Shown here piece after piece: positions 25,345 through 32,398 of a stretch of DNA of 39,389 nucleotides. How positions within the stretch are numbered: position 1 is the stretch's first letter; each line of letters opens with the position of its first letter. The notes beneath the pieces were generated by a model. The model was not told the DNA's origin. It worked only from the letters and a program-made list of their open reading frames with translations, and made no database searches. The position numbers and the translations under genes are program-made. This DNA comes from Lachnospiraceae bacterium (GTDB lineage Bacteria > Bacillota > Clostridia > Lachnospirales > Lachnospiraceae), in the NCBI GenBank assembly GCA_022781395.1, contig JALETS010000029.1, forward strand, positions 1 to 39,389, read 5' to 3'.

Positions 25345-26292
25345 TTAGTCATTACTTATATGATGAATCGGTTCCGTATCATCACTAATCGGAACGATCT
25401 TCGTATCTTCCATCGCCTGAATCGTTTCAATCAACTGAGGCAGTGCTTCCACCGTTGAGTTCTTATTCGAAGCATCATGCATCAATATAATCGCTTCATC
25501 AAAGCTCTCAAGATTTCCTGTACAGTTAGCAACAATCTCCTCCGGACTGATATAACCGCTGGCAGCATCTCCCGAAGAAACATTCCAGTCAAAATATACC
25601 ATATTCCGCTCATCCAGATAGCCAATCAGGTCATGCATATCTACGTTACTTACCGAATTACTGCTTCCTCCCGGGAATCTGCAATATCTGCACCTTACGC
25701 CTGTCATATCATACAGGAACTCCTGCAGCTTACACAAATCTTCCGCATAACTGTCAACAGACTGATAAATCTCATTATACTTATGACTGTAGGAATGCAT
25801 GCCCAGGGTATGACCCTCCTGTACAATTCTATTATATAACGGCCGATATTTTTCTTCCTCTCTTCCAACAACGAAGAAGGTTGCTTTTACATCATACTCA
25901 TCCAGAATATCCAGAATCCTGTCCGTGTTGCTACTGGGACCGTCATCAAAGGTCAGATATACCTTTCGGGCTCCATCTTCCTCTTCCGCCATGGCATTTA
26001 CAACCGCCTCTTCTGCACCTTCTGCTTCCTCTGCCGCAGTTGCGACCGATGACACTAACCTATCTGAATCTATAGTATTTTCCGACGTATCTGTCTGTTC
26101 AATAACAGTCGTTGTTTCTATCTGAGAACGTAAATCACGCAATTCTTTCGTTACAAAATATAACCTGATTCCCAATATCATGCAAAGCACAAACAGAATC
26201 AGTATCATAGAAAGAGGGACGATGATAATCAGCTTTTTCAGTAATCGGACACGCCTGCGCCGCACTTCCGCTTCAGTGTCTTTCTCTGACAT
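25345..26292 (-). CDS. Membrane-anchored polysaccharide deacetylase (NodB/PgdA type)
   Basis: A carbohydrate esterase family 4 protein, predicted to deacetylate peptidoglycan or another glycan outside the membrane. A basic N-terminus (RRRRVRLLKK) precedes one transmembrane helix (about 20-43); a low-complexity Glu/Ala linker follows. The NodB domain shows YLTFDDGPSSNTDRIL (catalytic and metal Asp), HTLGMHSYSHKYNEIY (metal His pair), and RFPGGSSN and LMHDASNKNSTVEALP near the end. The start is placed at 26292 because AAGGAG lies 9 nt upstream; the ATG at 26313 has none. It leads the bactofilin-pyrH-frr series. An extended -10 (TGATATAGT) lies 40-50 nt upstream. Confidence 0.9.
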   Translation of the reverse strand: MSEKDTEAEVRRRRVRLLKKLIIIVPLSMILILFVLCMILGIRLYFVTKELRDLRSQIETTTVIEQTDTSENTIDSDRLVSSVATAAEEAEGAEEAVVNAMAEEEDGARKVYLTFDDGPSSNTDRILDILDEYDVKATFFVVGREEEKYRPLYNRIVQEGHTLGMHSYSHKYNEIYQSVDSYAEDLCKLQEFLYDMTGVRCRYCRFPGGSSNSVSNVDMHDLIGYLDERNMVYFDWNVSSGDAASGYISPEEIVANCTGNLESFDEAIILMHDASNKNSTVEALPQLIETIQAMEDTKIVPISDDTEPIHHISND

Positions 26293-26385
26293 CTCCACCG
26301 ACTCCTTATTCATGCACTTTAAAATGCATTATTTCTTATACTATATCACATCAGACCGATTACGAAAAGAAGTTTTATCAAAATT

Positions 26386-27195
26386 TTATTTTGTCGGATA
26401 AAAGTCTGTTTTGTCGTTTTCCAACTTCTCAATATATTGATACAATGCATTATTTTCAAAATTTTGAGGGTTAATATCAAATAATTCCGTAATATATCCT
26501 TCTCTGAAAATCTCCTCCGGTGTTCCATAGCGTTCTATTCCGCTATTGCCTATACACAGAATCCTGTCTGATATACGTTTCGCCAGATCCAATTCATGTA
26601 AAGACATGACAACAGACAGTTCTCTCTCTCTTGTAAGCTGCTGCAGGGTCGCCAGAAACTCCAATTTATACCGGATATCCAGATAGGAGGTGGGTTCATC
26701 CAGAAGGATCAGTTCAGGCTGCTGGCAAAGCGCTCTTGCCAACAATACCCGCTGTTTCTGACCGTCACTGATCTGACTATAATCTCTGTTCTTCAGCTCC
26801 GATACATATGTCATTTTCATAGACTCATCAACAATATCCAGGTCACTGTCAGACAGGAGACCAAAACGTCCCGTGTAGGGATAGCGTCCGCTGGCCACTA
26901 CCTCTTCACAGGTCATCATTTCTGTATACATTTTATCTGTAAATACAACAGCCATTTTCTTAGCCAGTTCCCGTCCGCTCATATCTGACAGTTCTCTTCC
27001 TGCCAGATAAATATGCCCCGATAATGACGGAAGCAGTCCGGCAAGACTCTTAAGCAGCGTAGACTTACCCGCACCGTTTGGACCGATCAAAGTCAGGATT
27101 TCTCCCCGGTCTACCCCAATCGTTACATCCTTCAGGATCGCATTTCCATGATAGCCCACCGATAAATGATCTGCTTGAAAATAGTAGTCCGGCAT
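26386..27195 (-). CDS. FecE-type ABC transporter ATPase
   Basis: The ATP-binding subunit of an iron-chelate, heme or cobalamin-type importer. It shows Walker A GPNGAGKST (about 38-46), a signature read as ISDGQKQRVLLARAL (about 140-154; SDGQ in place of SGGQ), Walker B LILLDEPTSYLD, and the H-loop SLHELDLAK. It is 269 aa, and its ATG is 3 nt past the permease stop. It dimerises under the FecCD permease. SDGQ variants occur in this subgroup, so the change is probably tolerated. Confidence 0.93.
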   Translation of the reverse strand: MPDYYFQADHLSVGYHGNAILKDVTIGVDRGEILTLIGPNGAGKSTLLKSLAGLLPSLSGHIYLAGRELSDMSGRELAKKMAVVFTDKMYTEMMTCEEVVASGRYPYTGRFGLLSDSDLDIVDESMKMTYVSELKNRDYSQISDGQKQRVLLARALCQQPELILLDEPTSYLDIRYKLEFLATLQQLTRERELSVVMSLHELDLAKRISDRILCIGNSGIERYGTPEEIFREGYITELFDINPQNFENNALYQYIEKLENDKTDFYPTK

Positions 27196-27198
27196 AGA

Positions 27199-28266
27199 TT
27201 ATCCCCTCTCTTTCTTCTTCCGAATCATAACGATGATAACTACCGGTGCACCGAAAACTGCCGTCACGGTACTGATACTGAGTTCAGTCGGAGCAAATAC
27301 CGTCCTTGCAAGCAAATCACAGAACAGACAGAAAACACTGCCTCCCAGAAAGCATGCCGGTATCATGACAAGCGGCTTTGTCGTTCTAAACAGCTGCTTG
27401 ACCAGATGCGGCACCGCAATCCCCACAAAGGATACCGGACCCGCAAAGGCTGTGATACATGCTGCCAGCAGACTGGATAACAACACCAGCATTACGCGAA
27501 GCTTTCGCAAATCCACCCCCATACTTGCCGCATAGCTTTCTCCCATCTGATAGGCTCCAATCGGTTTGGCAAGCCACAATATCATAACGGTGGCACCCAG
27601 AGTCACAATGCCCATAACCGCCACGTTGTTCCACGTAATGCCTGAGAAACTCCCCTTTGACCAGTTATGGAGATTCACAATATCCGCATCCTGGGCAAAG
27701 GTAACCACAAAATCCGTAATGGCAGAACAGATATATCCAATCATCACGCCACATACAACCAGCATAGACATACTATTTACTTTACCTGACATGATAAGCA
27801 CAAAACCCATGGACAGAAAAGCCCCTGCAAAAGCTGCCAGTATCATGGTTCCGGACCCAACCCGGATTCGGTTGCCCAACAGAAGAACCATAACTAACGC
27901 TACTGCCAGTTTGGCCCCGGAAGAAATTCCCAGTACAAAAGGCCCTGCAATCGGATTATGAAAAAATGTCTGTAGTAAGTAACCTGACAGTCCCAATGCT
28001 CCGCCCAGGATCGCCGCTGCCAGGGCTCTTGGCATACGAATCTGCCACAGGATATTCTCGTATGTGGACTCTATTGCCCGTCCTCTCAGGCCGGCAAGCA
28101 TATCCTCAAGCGGTATCCGTATACTTCCGATGCCAAAGTTACACGCAAGCAGAATAAGGAGCAGTGCAAACAGTAAACAAAAGGCTGCCGTATACCTGCC
28201 TCTGCTGCCTGTTCTCTCCCTCTTTTTCTTAATTTCTATTTCTGTGTTCTTATTGATACTGTTCAT
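27199..28266 (-). CDS. FecCD-family ABC transporter permease
   Basis: A membrane permease of the BtuC/FecCD family (355 aa, about ten helices). It has the typical RMPRALAAAILGGALGLSGYLLQTFFHNPIAGPFVLGISSGA segment after the second helix and FVGIAVPHLVKQLF near 280-295, the coupling region. AGGGG lies 5 nt before the ATG. One permease gene is enough, because these function as homodimers. It sits between the binding protein and the ATPase, giving a complete importer. The ligand cannot be told from the sequence. Confidence 0.94.
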   Translation of the reverse strand: MNSINKNTEIEIKKKRERTGSRGRYTAAFCLLFALLLILLACNFGIGSIRIPLEDMLAGLRGRAIESTYENILWQIRMPRALAAAILGGALGLSGYLLQTFFHNPIAGPFVLGISSGAKLAVALVMVLLLGNRIRVGSGTMILAAFAGAFLSMGFVLIMSGKVNSMSMLVVCGVMIGYICSAITDFVVTFAQDADIVNLHNWSKGSFSGITWNNVAVMGIVTLGATVMILWLAKPIGAYQMGESYAASMGVDLRKLRVMLVLLSSLLAACITAFAGPVSFVGIAVPHLVKQLFRTTKPLVMIPACFLGGSVFCLFCDLLARTVFAPTELSISTVTAVFGAPVVIIVMIRKKKERG

Positions 28267-28274
28267 GCTTTCCC

Positions 28275-29564
28275 CTACTCAACCGGATACAGATACTTCA
28301 TCTGCTTCTCCTGCTCCTCATCATCAAGCATCACATGAATATCCCGGATCAGATCGCCTATGGACATAGATTCCTGATACAGATTCTTCGTCGTACAATA
28401 TACATGCCCTTCCTGCACTGCTTTGAAATCCGAAAGGAGCTTACACTTATCATACAATTCTTCCAGACTGTGTATTTCTCCATCAATAGCACTGTTATAA
28501 ATAATATAATCCGCATCCTTCGCAGTGGCATAGAATTCCTCGATCTGCATCGTCATGGAAGAGGAACGGCTTTCCTCATCTCCCAGTTCATGATAAATAT
28601 AAGTGCCTCCCGCCAATTCGATCATCTTCGGCACATAGTCGGACGCCTTACGTACATTGGCGGCACCATTATTGGTAATATAGAAGAAAGCAACCGTAGG
28701 ACGTCCCCCGTCTCCTTCTGATGAAAGATCGGCCTCAACCTCGGCAAGCATCTGTTCCTGCTTGGCAAAAAGCGATTCTGCTTCCTTCTCCTCCCCTAAT
28801 AGCACACCGTAAAGCTTAATCCACTCAACCCTTCCCAGTGGATGGCTCTCATAACTGGAATGGTCTACCAGAACCGGTATGCCAAAGGACTGCAGATTCT
28901 CCTTTATCTCAGGTGAATGTTCAATCATCGTGTTCTCGATAGCCAGCTCGCAGTTCTCCGAAAGTATCAGCTCATAATCCGGTGCATTATATTTACCGGC
29001 ATAGATAATCTTCCCCGCTTCCATAGCAGCCACTGCTTCCTCTATATGCCAATCCTTTGCATTTGTGCCGGACAGTCGGATATGATCCAGTCCGCCCAGT
29101 GCACGAAACATGTCCATTGTTGCAGATGCCACCATATATATATTATCTACGGACCGGCGAAGAATCACCGCATCTCCTGCTCCCATGTTCCCTGCTACCT
29201 TCTCCGGCATGGACTGTGCCAGACCCGATAACAGTTCCTCATCTGATACCGACTCCCATTCCTGTGGCACTACCAGAAAGGAAGTCCCATCAGAGATTCC
29301 GATCAACACGCACCCGTTATCATAATGATCCAGAGTAAACTCCCGGGCATAGGATAAAGCTTCCCGTTCCGGCGCAGACCACTCTATAACATCCTGATTC
29401 GATGAGGCATCCTGCGTTATGACAAAATTCTCTGTCGCCGGCTCCTTCTCTGCGGCTTTGCCTCTACATCCGCCCACACACAGAAGCAGGCATCCTATTA
29501 AGATGCCCGCCGCCATTGCATAAAATCTTTTATAATATTTTGTTCTAAAATATTTTCTTTTCAC
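28275..29564 (-). CDS. Metal-chelate ABC transporter substrate-binding lipoprotein
   Basis: A lipoprotein of the FecB/BtuF type (429 aa). The signal has a basic start, a hydrophobic core and lipobox VGGC (Cys about residue 33). The domain pattern has two lobes; residues NAKDWHIEEAVAAM, PVLVDHSSYESHPLGRVEWIKLYG and VAFFYITNNGAANVRKASDYV are recognisable in the family. The ligand could be iron-siderophore, heme, cobalamin or another metal complex. The start is a GTG (29564) with no good Shine-Dalgarno site, although all neighbours have one. It follows a 136-nt structured leader that may control translation. Confidence 0.88.
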   Translation of the reverse strand: MKRKYFRTKYYKRFYAMAAGILIGCLLLCVGGCRGKAAEKEPATENFVITQDASSNQDVIEWSAPEREALSYAREFTLDHYDNGCVLIGISDGTSFLVVPQEWESVSDEELLSGLAQSMPEKVAGNMGAGDAVILRRSVDNIYMVASATMDMFRALGGLDHIRLSGTNAKDWHIEEAVAAMEAGKIIYAGKYNAPDYELILSENCELAIENTMIEHSPEIKENLQSFGIPVLVDHSSYESHPLGRVEWIKLYGVLLGEEKEAESLFAKQEQMLAEVEADLSSEGDGGRPTVAFFYITNNGAANVRKASDYVPKMIELAGGTYIYHELGDEESRSSSMTMQIEEFYATAKDADYIIYNSAIDGEIHSLEELYDKCKLLSDFKAVQEGHVYCTTKNLYQESMSIGDLIRDIHVMLDDEEQEKQMKYLYPVE

Positions 29565-29617
29565 CGACGCTTATCTCATTTCTTACACACAAGTAGTTTC
29601 CTAATACAGATTGGCAA

Positions 29618-29673
29618 GGTATGTAATTCCATACCCGTCCAGGACACGGTTCAGGCAGATATGGAGTTTCTCC
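29618..29673 (-). ncRNA. Candidate structured leader RNA of the FecBCD-type operon
   Basis: The leader between the promoter and the binding-protein GTG has three consecutive hairpins: GGAG/CTCC with an AAA loop (29663-29673), CCGT/ACGG with a 7-nt loop (29635-29649) and a perfect GGTATG/CATACC (29618-29635). A TAG-GAAA-CTA stem follows. I could not match it to the cobalamin, Moco, NiCo, THF or yybP patterns I know. It may be a regulatory RNA; the evidence is structure and position only. Confidence 0.4.
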
Positions 29674-29706
29674 TAAACAGTTTATCCCATGTAATATTAT
29701 TGTTTT

Positions 29707-29735
29707 ATTGTATCATATCCTGACATTTGAGACAA
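29707..29735 (-). promoter_or_regulatory. Sigma-A promoter of the FecBCD-type operon
   Basis: TTGTCT (29730-29735), 17-nt spacer ending in TGA, then TACAAT (29707-29712), an extended -10. The predicted start is near 29700, giving a leader of about 136 nt. I see no Fur-type palindrome. Confidence 0.8.
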
Positions 29736-29788
29736 TGACCGTTCCATACAAAAAAGCACCTGAAAATATTAACAATCGGAATGAATGC

Positions 29789-29840
29789 AAAAATAGACTA
29801 AGAAAAGGCACCCTGCCTATGCGGATGCCCTTTCTTAGTC
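29789..29840 (-). terminator. Very strong terminator of the small-gene transcript
   Basis: An uninterrupted 18-bp stem (two G-U pairs) between 29796-29813 and 29823-29840, with a 9-nt loop, is followed by TATTTTTG on the minus strand. It isolates the small gene from the downstream importer operon. Confidence 0.9.
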
Positions 29841-29870
29841 GTATTATCTTATTCCAGTTCTTAGGTTGAT

Positions 29871-29948
29871 TTACATTTTGTATGACGGAGCAATTCCCTT
29901 ATAATATCTCTCCAAAAATACTTCTACCTTTTCAAATGCTTTCTTCAT
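29871..29948 (-). CDS. Unannotated 25-residue small protein
   Basis: A small open reading frame with excellent expression signals: AAAAGGAGG lies 8 nt before the ATG, an extended -10 promoter lies upstream (30085-30093), and a strong terminator starts 31 nt after the TAA. The peptide begins MKKAFEKVEVFLERYYKG and ends IAPSYKM. It is rich in Lys/Glu and aromatics, and the first 17 residues could form an amphipathic helix. There is no signal peptide, Cys or membrane span. I do not recognise it. The roughly 130-nt leader contains a CGGCAG/CTGCCG hairpin (29973-29987), so the transcript may also act as a small RNA. It is divergent from a LysR gene, which may control it. Confidence 0.65.
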   Translation of the reverse strand: MKKAFEKVEVFLERYYKGIAPSYKM

Positions 29949-30084
29949 AGTGTTTTCCTCCTTTTCGTTTTGCGGCAGTTCCTGCCGGTCTGTTTCCAGG
30001 TTACTATAAAATTTTTGCAAAAATCTTTTTCAACGAGAAGCTCTTCATTCTTAGAAAATCTTCCGTGTTCCTCTTGTTGTACTT

Positions 30085-30114
30085 ACTATACCACGTTGAC
30101 TTACTATATTAAAA
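30085..30114 (-). promoter_or_regulatory. Extended -10 promoter of the small gene
   Basis: TGGTATAGT (30085-30093) on the minus strand is an extended -10. The weak -35 (TTTTAA, 30109-30114) is 18 nt away and overlaps the LysR promoter spacer, so the two divergent promoters overlap and could interfere. Confidence 0.55.
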
Positions 30115-30124
30115 TACATATAAT
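30096..30124 (+). promoter_or_regulatory. Sigma-A promoter of the LysR gene
   Basis: TTGACT (30096-30101), 17-nt spacer, perfect TATAAT (30119-30124), about 58 nt before the LysR ATG. The -35 begins 6 nt from the -10 of the opposing small-gene promoter. Confidence 0.85.
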
Positions 30125-30135
30125 AAATGTGCATC

Positions 30136-30152
30136 AATACCTATAAGGTATT
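30136..30152. promoter_or_regulatory. Palindromic T-N11-A operator candidate for the LysR regulator
   Basis: AATACCTATAAGGTATT is a perfect palindrome with a 5-nt centre and contains the T-N11-A pattern of LysR-type sites. It lies just after the predicted LysR transcription start, where binding would repress its own gene; it may also affect the divergent promoter. Confidence 0.65.
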
Positions 30153-30182
30153 GTAAATATCAAGACACAGAAAGGAACACAC

Positions 30183-31079
30183 ATGGAATTAAGACATATC
30201 CGCTACTTTCTCGCAGTGGCAGAAGAAATAAACTTTACACGGGCAGCAGAAAAGCTATGTATCGCCCAGCCTCCTCTCAGCCGACAGATTCAGGAACTGG
30301 AAGAAGAACTGGAAGTAAAGCTTTTCCTGCGAAAGCCTCATAATCTGCAGCTCACACCGGAGGGTCAGCTTTTTAAGCAATATGCAATTCGTGTACTGGA
30401 TCTGGTAGCAAAATCTACCGAAGAAGTTAAAGAAATCCACAGTGGTCTTCACGGCACTCTTTACCTGGCATCGGTAGAAGGCCACGCGCCCAAACTCTTT
30501 GCCGGGTGGATTGCCGGATTCCAACAGGAAAATCCCCACGTGGAATATAATCTGTGGAATGGGAACTCTGATGATGTAGTACACAGACTGATGAATGGTC
30601 TGTGCGAACTGGCTATTATTATGGAGCCCCACAATGCAGAAGGTGTGAATGCACTGCCCGTCTATAAAGAACCCTGGATTGCCATGATTCCACAGGGGCA
30701 CCCGCTCGCTGCTCTACCGGGTGACACGATAGATGTACAGGAACTGGCAGACTATGACTTATTGATTCCTTCCCGTGGGTCCCGCCTGGAAGAGATCAGT
30801 AACTGGTTTGAAGATAAGACAAAGGTCTTAAAGATTCGCTGTCGCCTGGCTCATATGGTAACAGCTTATGAATTGGCAAGCCAGGGCATAGGTATCGCTC
30901 TCTATCCCGCTTCTGCCCAGATTAGTGAGGATTCCTCCGTCTGCATCAAGCGGCTGGTAAATCCATCTGTTACCGCCTCCTATGTTCTGATCTGGTGCAA
31001 GAACCGCACTTTATCACATGTTGCGGAAGAATTTCTTACATTCGTGCAGGAACAGTTTTCTTCTACGAATATATTCTGA
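30183..31079 (+). CDS. LysR-family transcriptional regulator
   Basis: A DNA-binding regulator (298 aa). The N-terminal winged helix-turn-helix is clear (MELRHIRYFLAVAEEINFTRAAEKL, then IAQPPLSRQIQELEEEL), followed by the linker helix and the two-lobe effector domain (EGHAPKLFAG to FVQEQF). AAAGGA lies 6 nt before the ATG. LysR proteins commonly control divergent genes, so the small 25-codon gene and possibly the importer beyond it are candidate targets. The effector is unknown. It is convergent with the lipoprotein gene downstream, and I see no clear terminator between them. Confidence 0.93.
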   Translation: MELRHIRYFLAVAEEINFTRAAEKLCIAQPPLSRQIQELEEELEVKLFLRKPHNLQLTPEGQLFKQYAIRVLDLVAKSTEEVKEIHSGLHGTLYLASVEGHAPKLFAGWIAGFQQENPHVEYNLWNGNSDDVVHRLMNGLCELAIIMEPHNAEGVNALPVYKEPWIAMIPQGHPLAALPGDTIDVQELADYDLLIPSRGSRLEEISNWFEDKTKVLKIRCRLAHMVTAYELASQGIGIALYPASAQISEDSSVCIKRLVNPSVTASYVLIWCKNRTLSHVAEEFLTFVQEQFSSTNIF

Positions 31080-31190
31080 CAAAGTAACATCAGACATATA
31101 TGTAAATCTTCTCTGAAAGTGATAGGCCGAACATCCTGCTATTCTTCCGATCTTCTCCATATCAATGTCACCCTTCATATGCGCGAGATT

Positions 31191-31886
31191 TTAAACTACA
31201 GTAAACTCTATCGGTGTGGCGGACAAATATTCCTCATAGCAGTTCTGATACTCTTCCTCTGTTGAAATCCAGGTTTCATTCGATTCATCAAAGGAATTGG
31301 TCTGTCTTACAAAACCACCGTACTCTACATTGCCATCCGCATCAAATGACTCATATACACTGAACTTAGCCATTACAGCATCGCCCTCCGGTACGAAGAA
31401 ATAGCCGGATACCCCATGCTGCTCGGCCTCCATTAAGATACCGTCCTTTACCGCCAACGGTCTTGCTGTTCCATCACTTGAGACGGCTGTAACATACCAG
31501 ACTTCATCCTCAATCAGAGCATAAGCACCCGCCTGCATAGCCACTGTCTTTCCATCAGCGTCAACAAATGTATTCTCTGTAACCAACAGCACTTTACCAT
31601 CATATCCATACATCTCTATATACGCATATGCCTGCCCGGATTGCAGGAAACTTATCACTTCATCATAACTTTCAAATGCGTTCTTGCCGGCAGATTCCTC
31701 AACAAAGCTGTTAGGTATGTAGTCTGTCTGCTCAACACCGGATACATCCTCCGGAGCATCTGTATTCTGAAGAAGTTCCTCTGTATCTAAAATTTCGTCC
31801 TCTGTTATATCCACTTGTTTATTACCACAACCAAACAACCCAACAGTGCTCATTACAATAAGGGCTAATGCAATTTTTTTCTTCAT
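31191..31886 (-). CDS. Lipoprotein of unknown function
   Basis: A 231-aa predicted lipoprotein: basic MKKK, hydrophobic core, lipobox LFGC (Cys 20), then an acidic, Thr/Glu-rich linker to about 60. The remaining 170 residues are rich in Tyr, Val and Asp with alternating hydrophobic residues (AYIEMYGYDGKVLLVTEN, YALIEDEVWYVTAVSSDG), suggesting an all-beta domain. I do not recognise a family. AGGAG lies 10 nt before the ATG. A divergent gene pair with the SOS cassette, it has its own likely promoter (31980-32009). Confidence 0.8.
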   Translation of the reverse strand: MKKKIALALIVMSTVGLFGCGNKQVDITEDEILDTEELLQNTDAPEDVSGVEQTDYIPNSFVEESAGKNAFESYDEVISFLQSGQAYAYIEMYGYDGKVLLVTENTFVDADGKTVAMQAGAYALIEDEVWYVTAVSSDGTARPLAVKDGILMEAEQHGVSGYFFVPEGDAVMAKFSVYESFDADGNVEYGGFVRQTNSFDESNETWISTEEEYQNCYEEYLSATPIEFTVV

Positions 31887-31979
31887 AATTATCCTGCTCC
31901 TATAATTTTCATAATCTGAATGCCTTATTTTTCAAAAATTACTCATTTCCTATCAAATTTCCAGCATTTGAATGCTTAC

Positions 31980-32009
31980 ATAATAATATGATAATAACCA
32001 AATTTGCAA
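31980..32009 (-). promoter_or_regulatory. Probable promoter of the lipoprotein gene
   Basis: TTGCAA (32004-32009), 18-nt spacer, TATTAT (31980-31985) on the minus strand, about 95 nt before the ATG. The region is very AT-rich, so confidence is moderate. Confidence 0.5.
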
Positions 32010-32034
32010 TAACAGACAACCCATAAATTTCCTC

Positions 32035-32063
32035 TTTACACGCAGTTATCGTTCTGCTATTAT
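32035..32063 (+). promoter_or_regulatory. Promoter of the translesion cassette
   Basis: TTTACA (32035-32040), 17-nt spacer, TATTAT (32058-32063). The predicted start lies near 32070, inside the LexA-like box. Confidence 0.75.
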
Positions 32064-32068
32064 AAACA

Positions 32069-32082
32069 CAAACATATGTTCT
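32069..32082. promoter_or_regulatory. LexA/DinR-like SOS box
   Basis: CAAACATATGTTCT differs from the Gram-positive SOS consensus CGAACRNRYGTTYC at two positions and keeps the AAC-ATAT-GTT core. It covers the predicted start of the polymerase cassette, an ideal repressor position. Confidence 0.8.
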
Positions 32083-32098
32083 ATTTGGAGGTGATGAT

Positions 32099-32398
32099 AT
32101 GGAAGAACAGCCTGCTAAAATGGGCGAGCCATCTGTTGCCAATATACCGATTCAGATGCTTGCCATTACAGACCGTAACGGCAGACTCACTCCGTTGTGG
32201 TTCCGGTTTGAAACAGAAGAACATCAAATTGAAAAAATAGGAATTGAAAAAACAATCTCCCGCGATGAAAGTCGTTGCATCGGAATTAGAGAAAAACGAT
32301 TTATCTGCTCTGCAATTATTCAGGATCAAAGAAGAATATTGGAAATCCGCTATAATGTAGAAAGCCAGAAGTGGCGCATCTTCCAGTTTTTATCATGA
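32099..32398 (+). CDS. Small conserved-looking protein preceding the Y-family polymerase
   Basis: A 99-aa protein of no recognised family. It has mixed charge and an alternating hydrophobic pattern (LTPLWFRFETEEHQIEKIGI; RILEIRYNVESQKWRIFQFL), suggesting a small beta-rich fold, and no signal or membrane span. TTGGAGGTG lies 5 nt before the ATG. Its stop overlaps the polymerase start (ATGA), so the two are translated together and a role as a polymerase accessory protein is likely but inferred. It is the first gene behind the SOS box. Confidence 0.82.
   Translation: MEEQPAKMGEPSVANIPIQMLAITDRNGRLTPLWFRFETEEHQIEKIGIEKTISRDESRCIGIREKRFICSAIIQDQRRILEIRYNVESQKWRIFQFLS

Noticed and set aside
26300-26345. 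Near-palindrome around the polysaccharide deacetylase start (ATGCACTTTAAAATGCAT)
   Set aside because: It has two mismatches and the region is AT-rich, so an operator call would be weak.
29577-29633. 18-codon ATG frame in the same leader (MELHTLPICIRKLL and so on)
   Set aside because: There is no usable ribosome site, and its ATG lies in the loop of a perfect hairpin. A leader-peptide role cannot be excluded but is not supported.
29565-29700. Cobalamin, Moco, NiCo, THF or yybP riboswitch in the importer leader
   Set aside because: The conserved boxes I know for these classes (for example GCCACTG for cobalamin) are absent, so I list only an unassigned structured leader.
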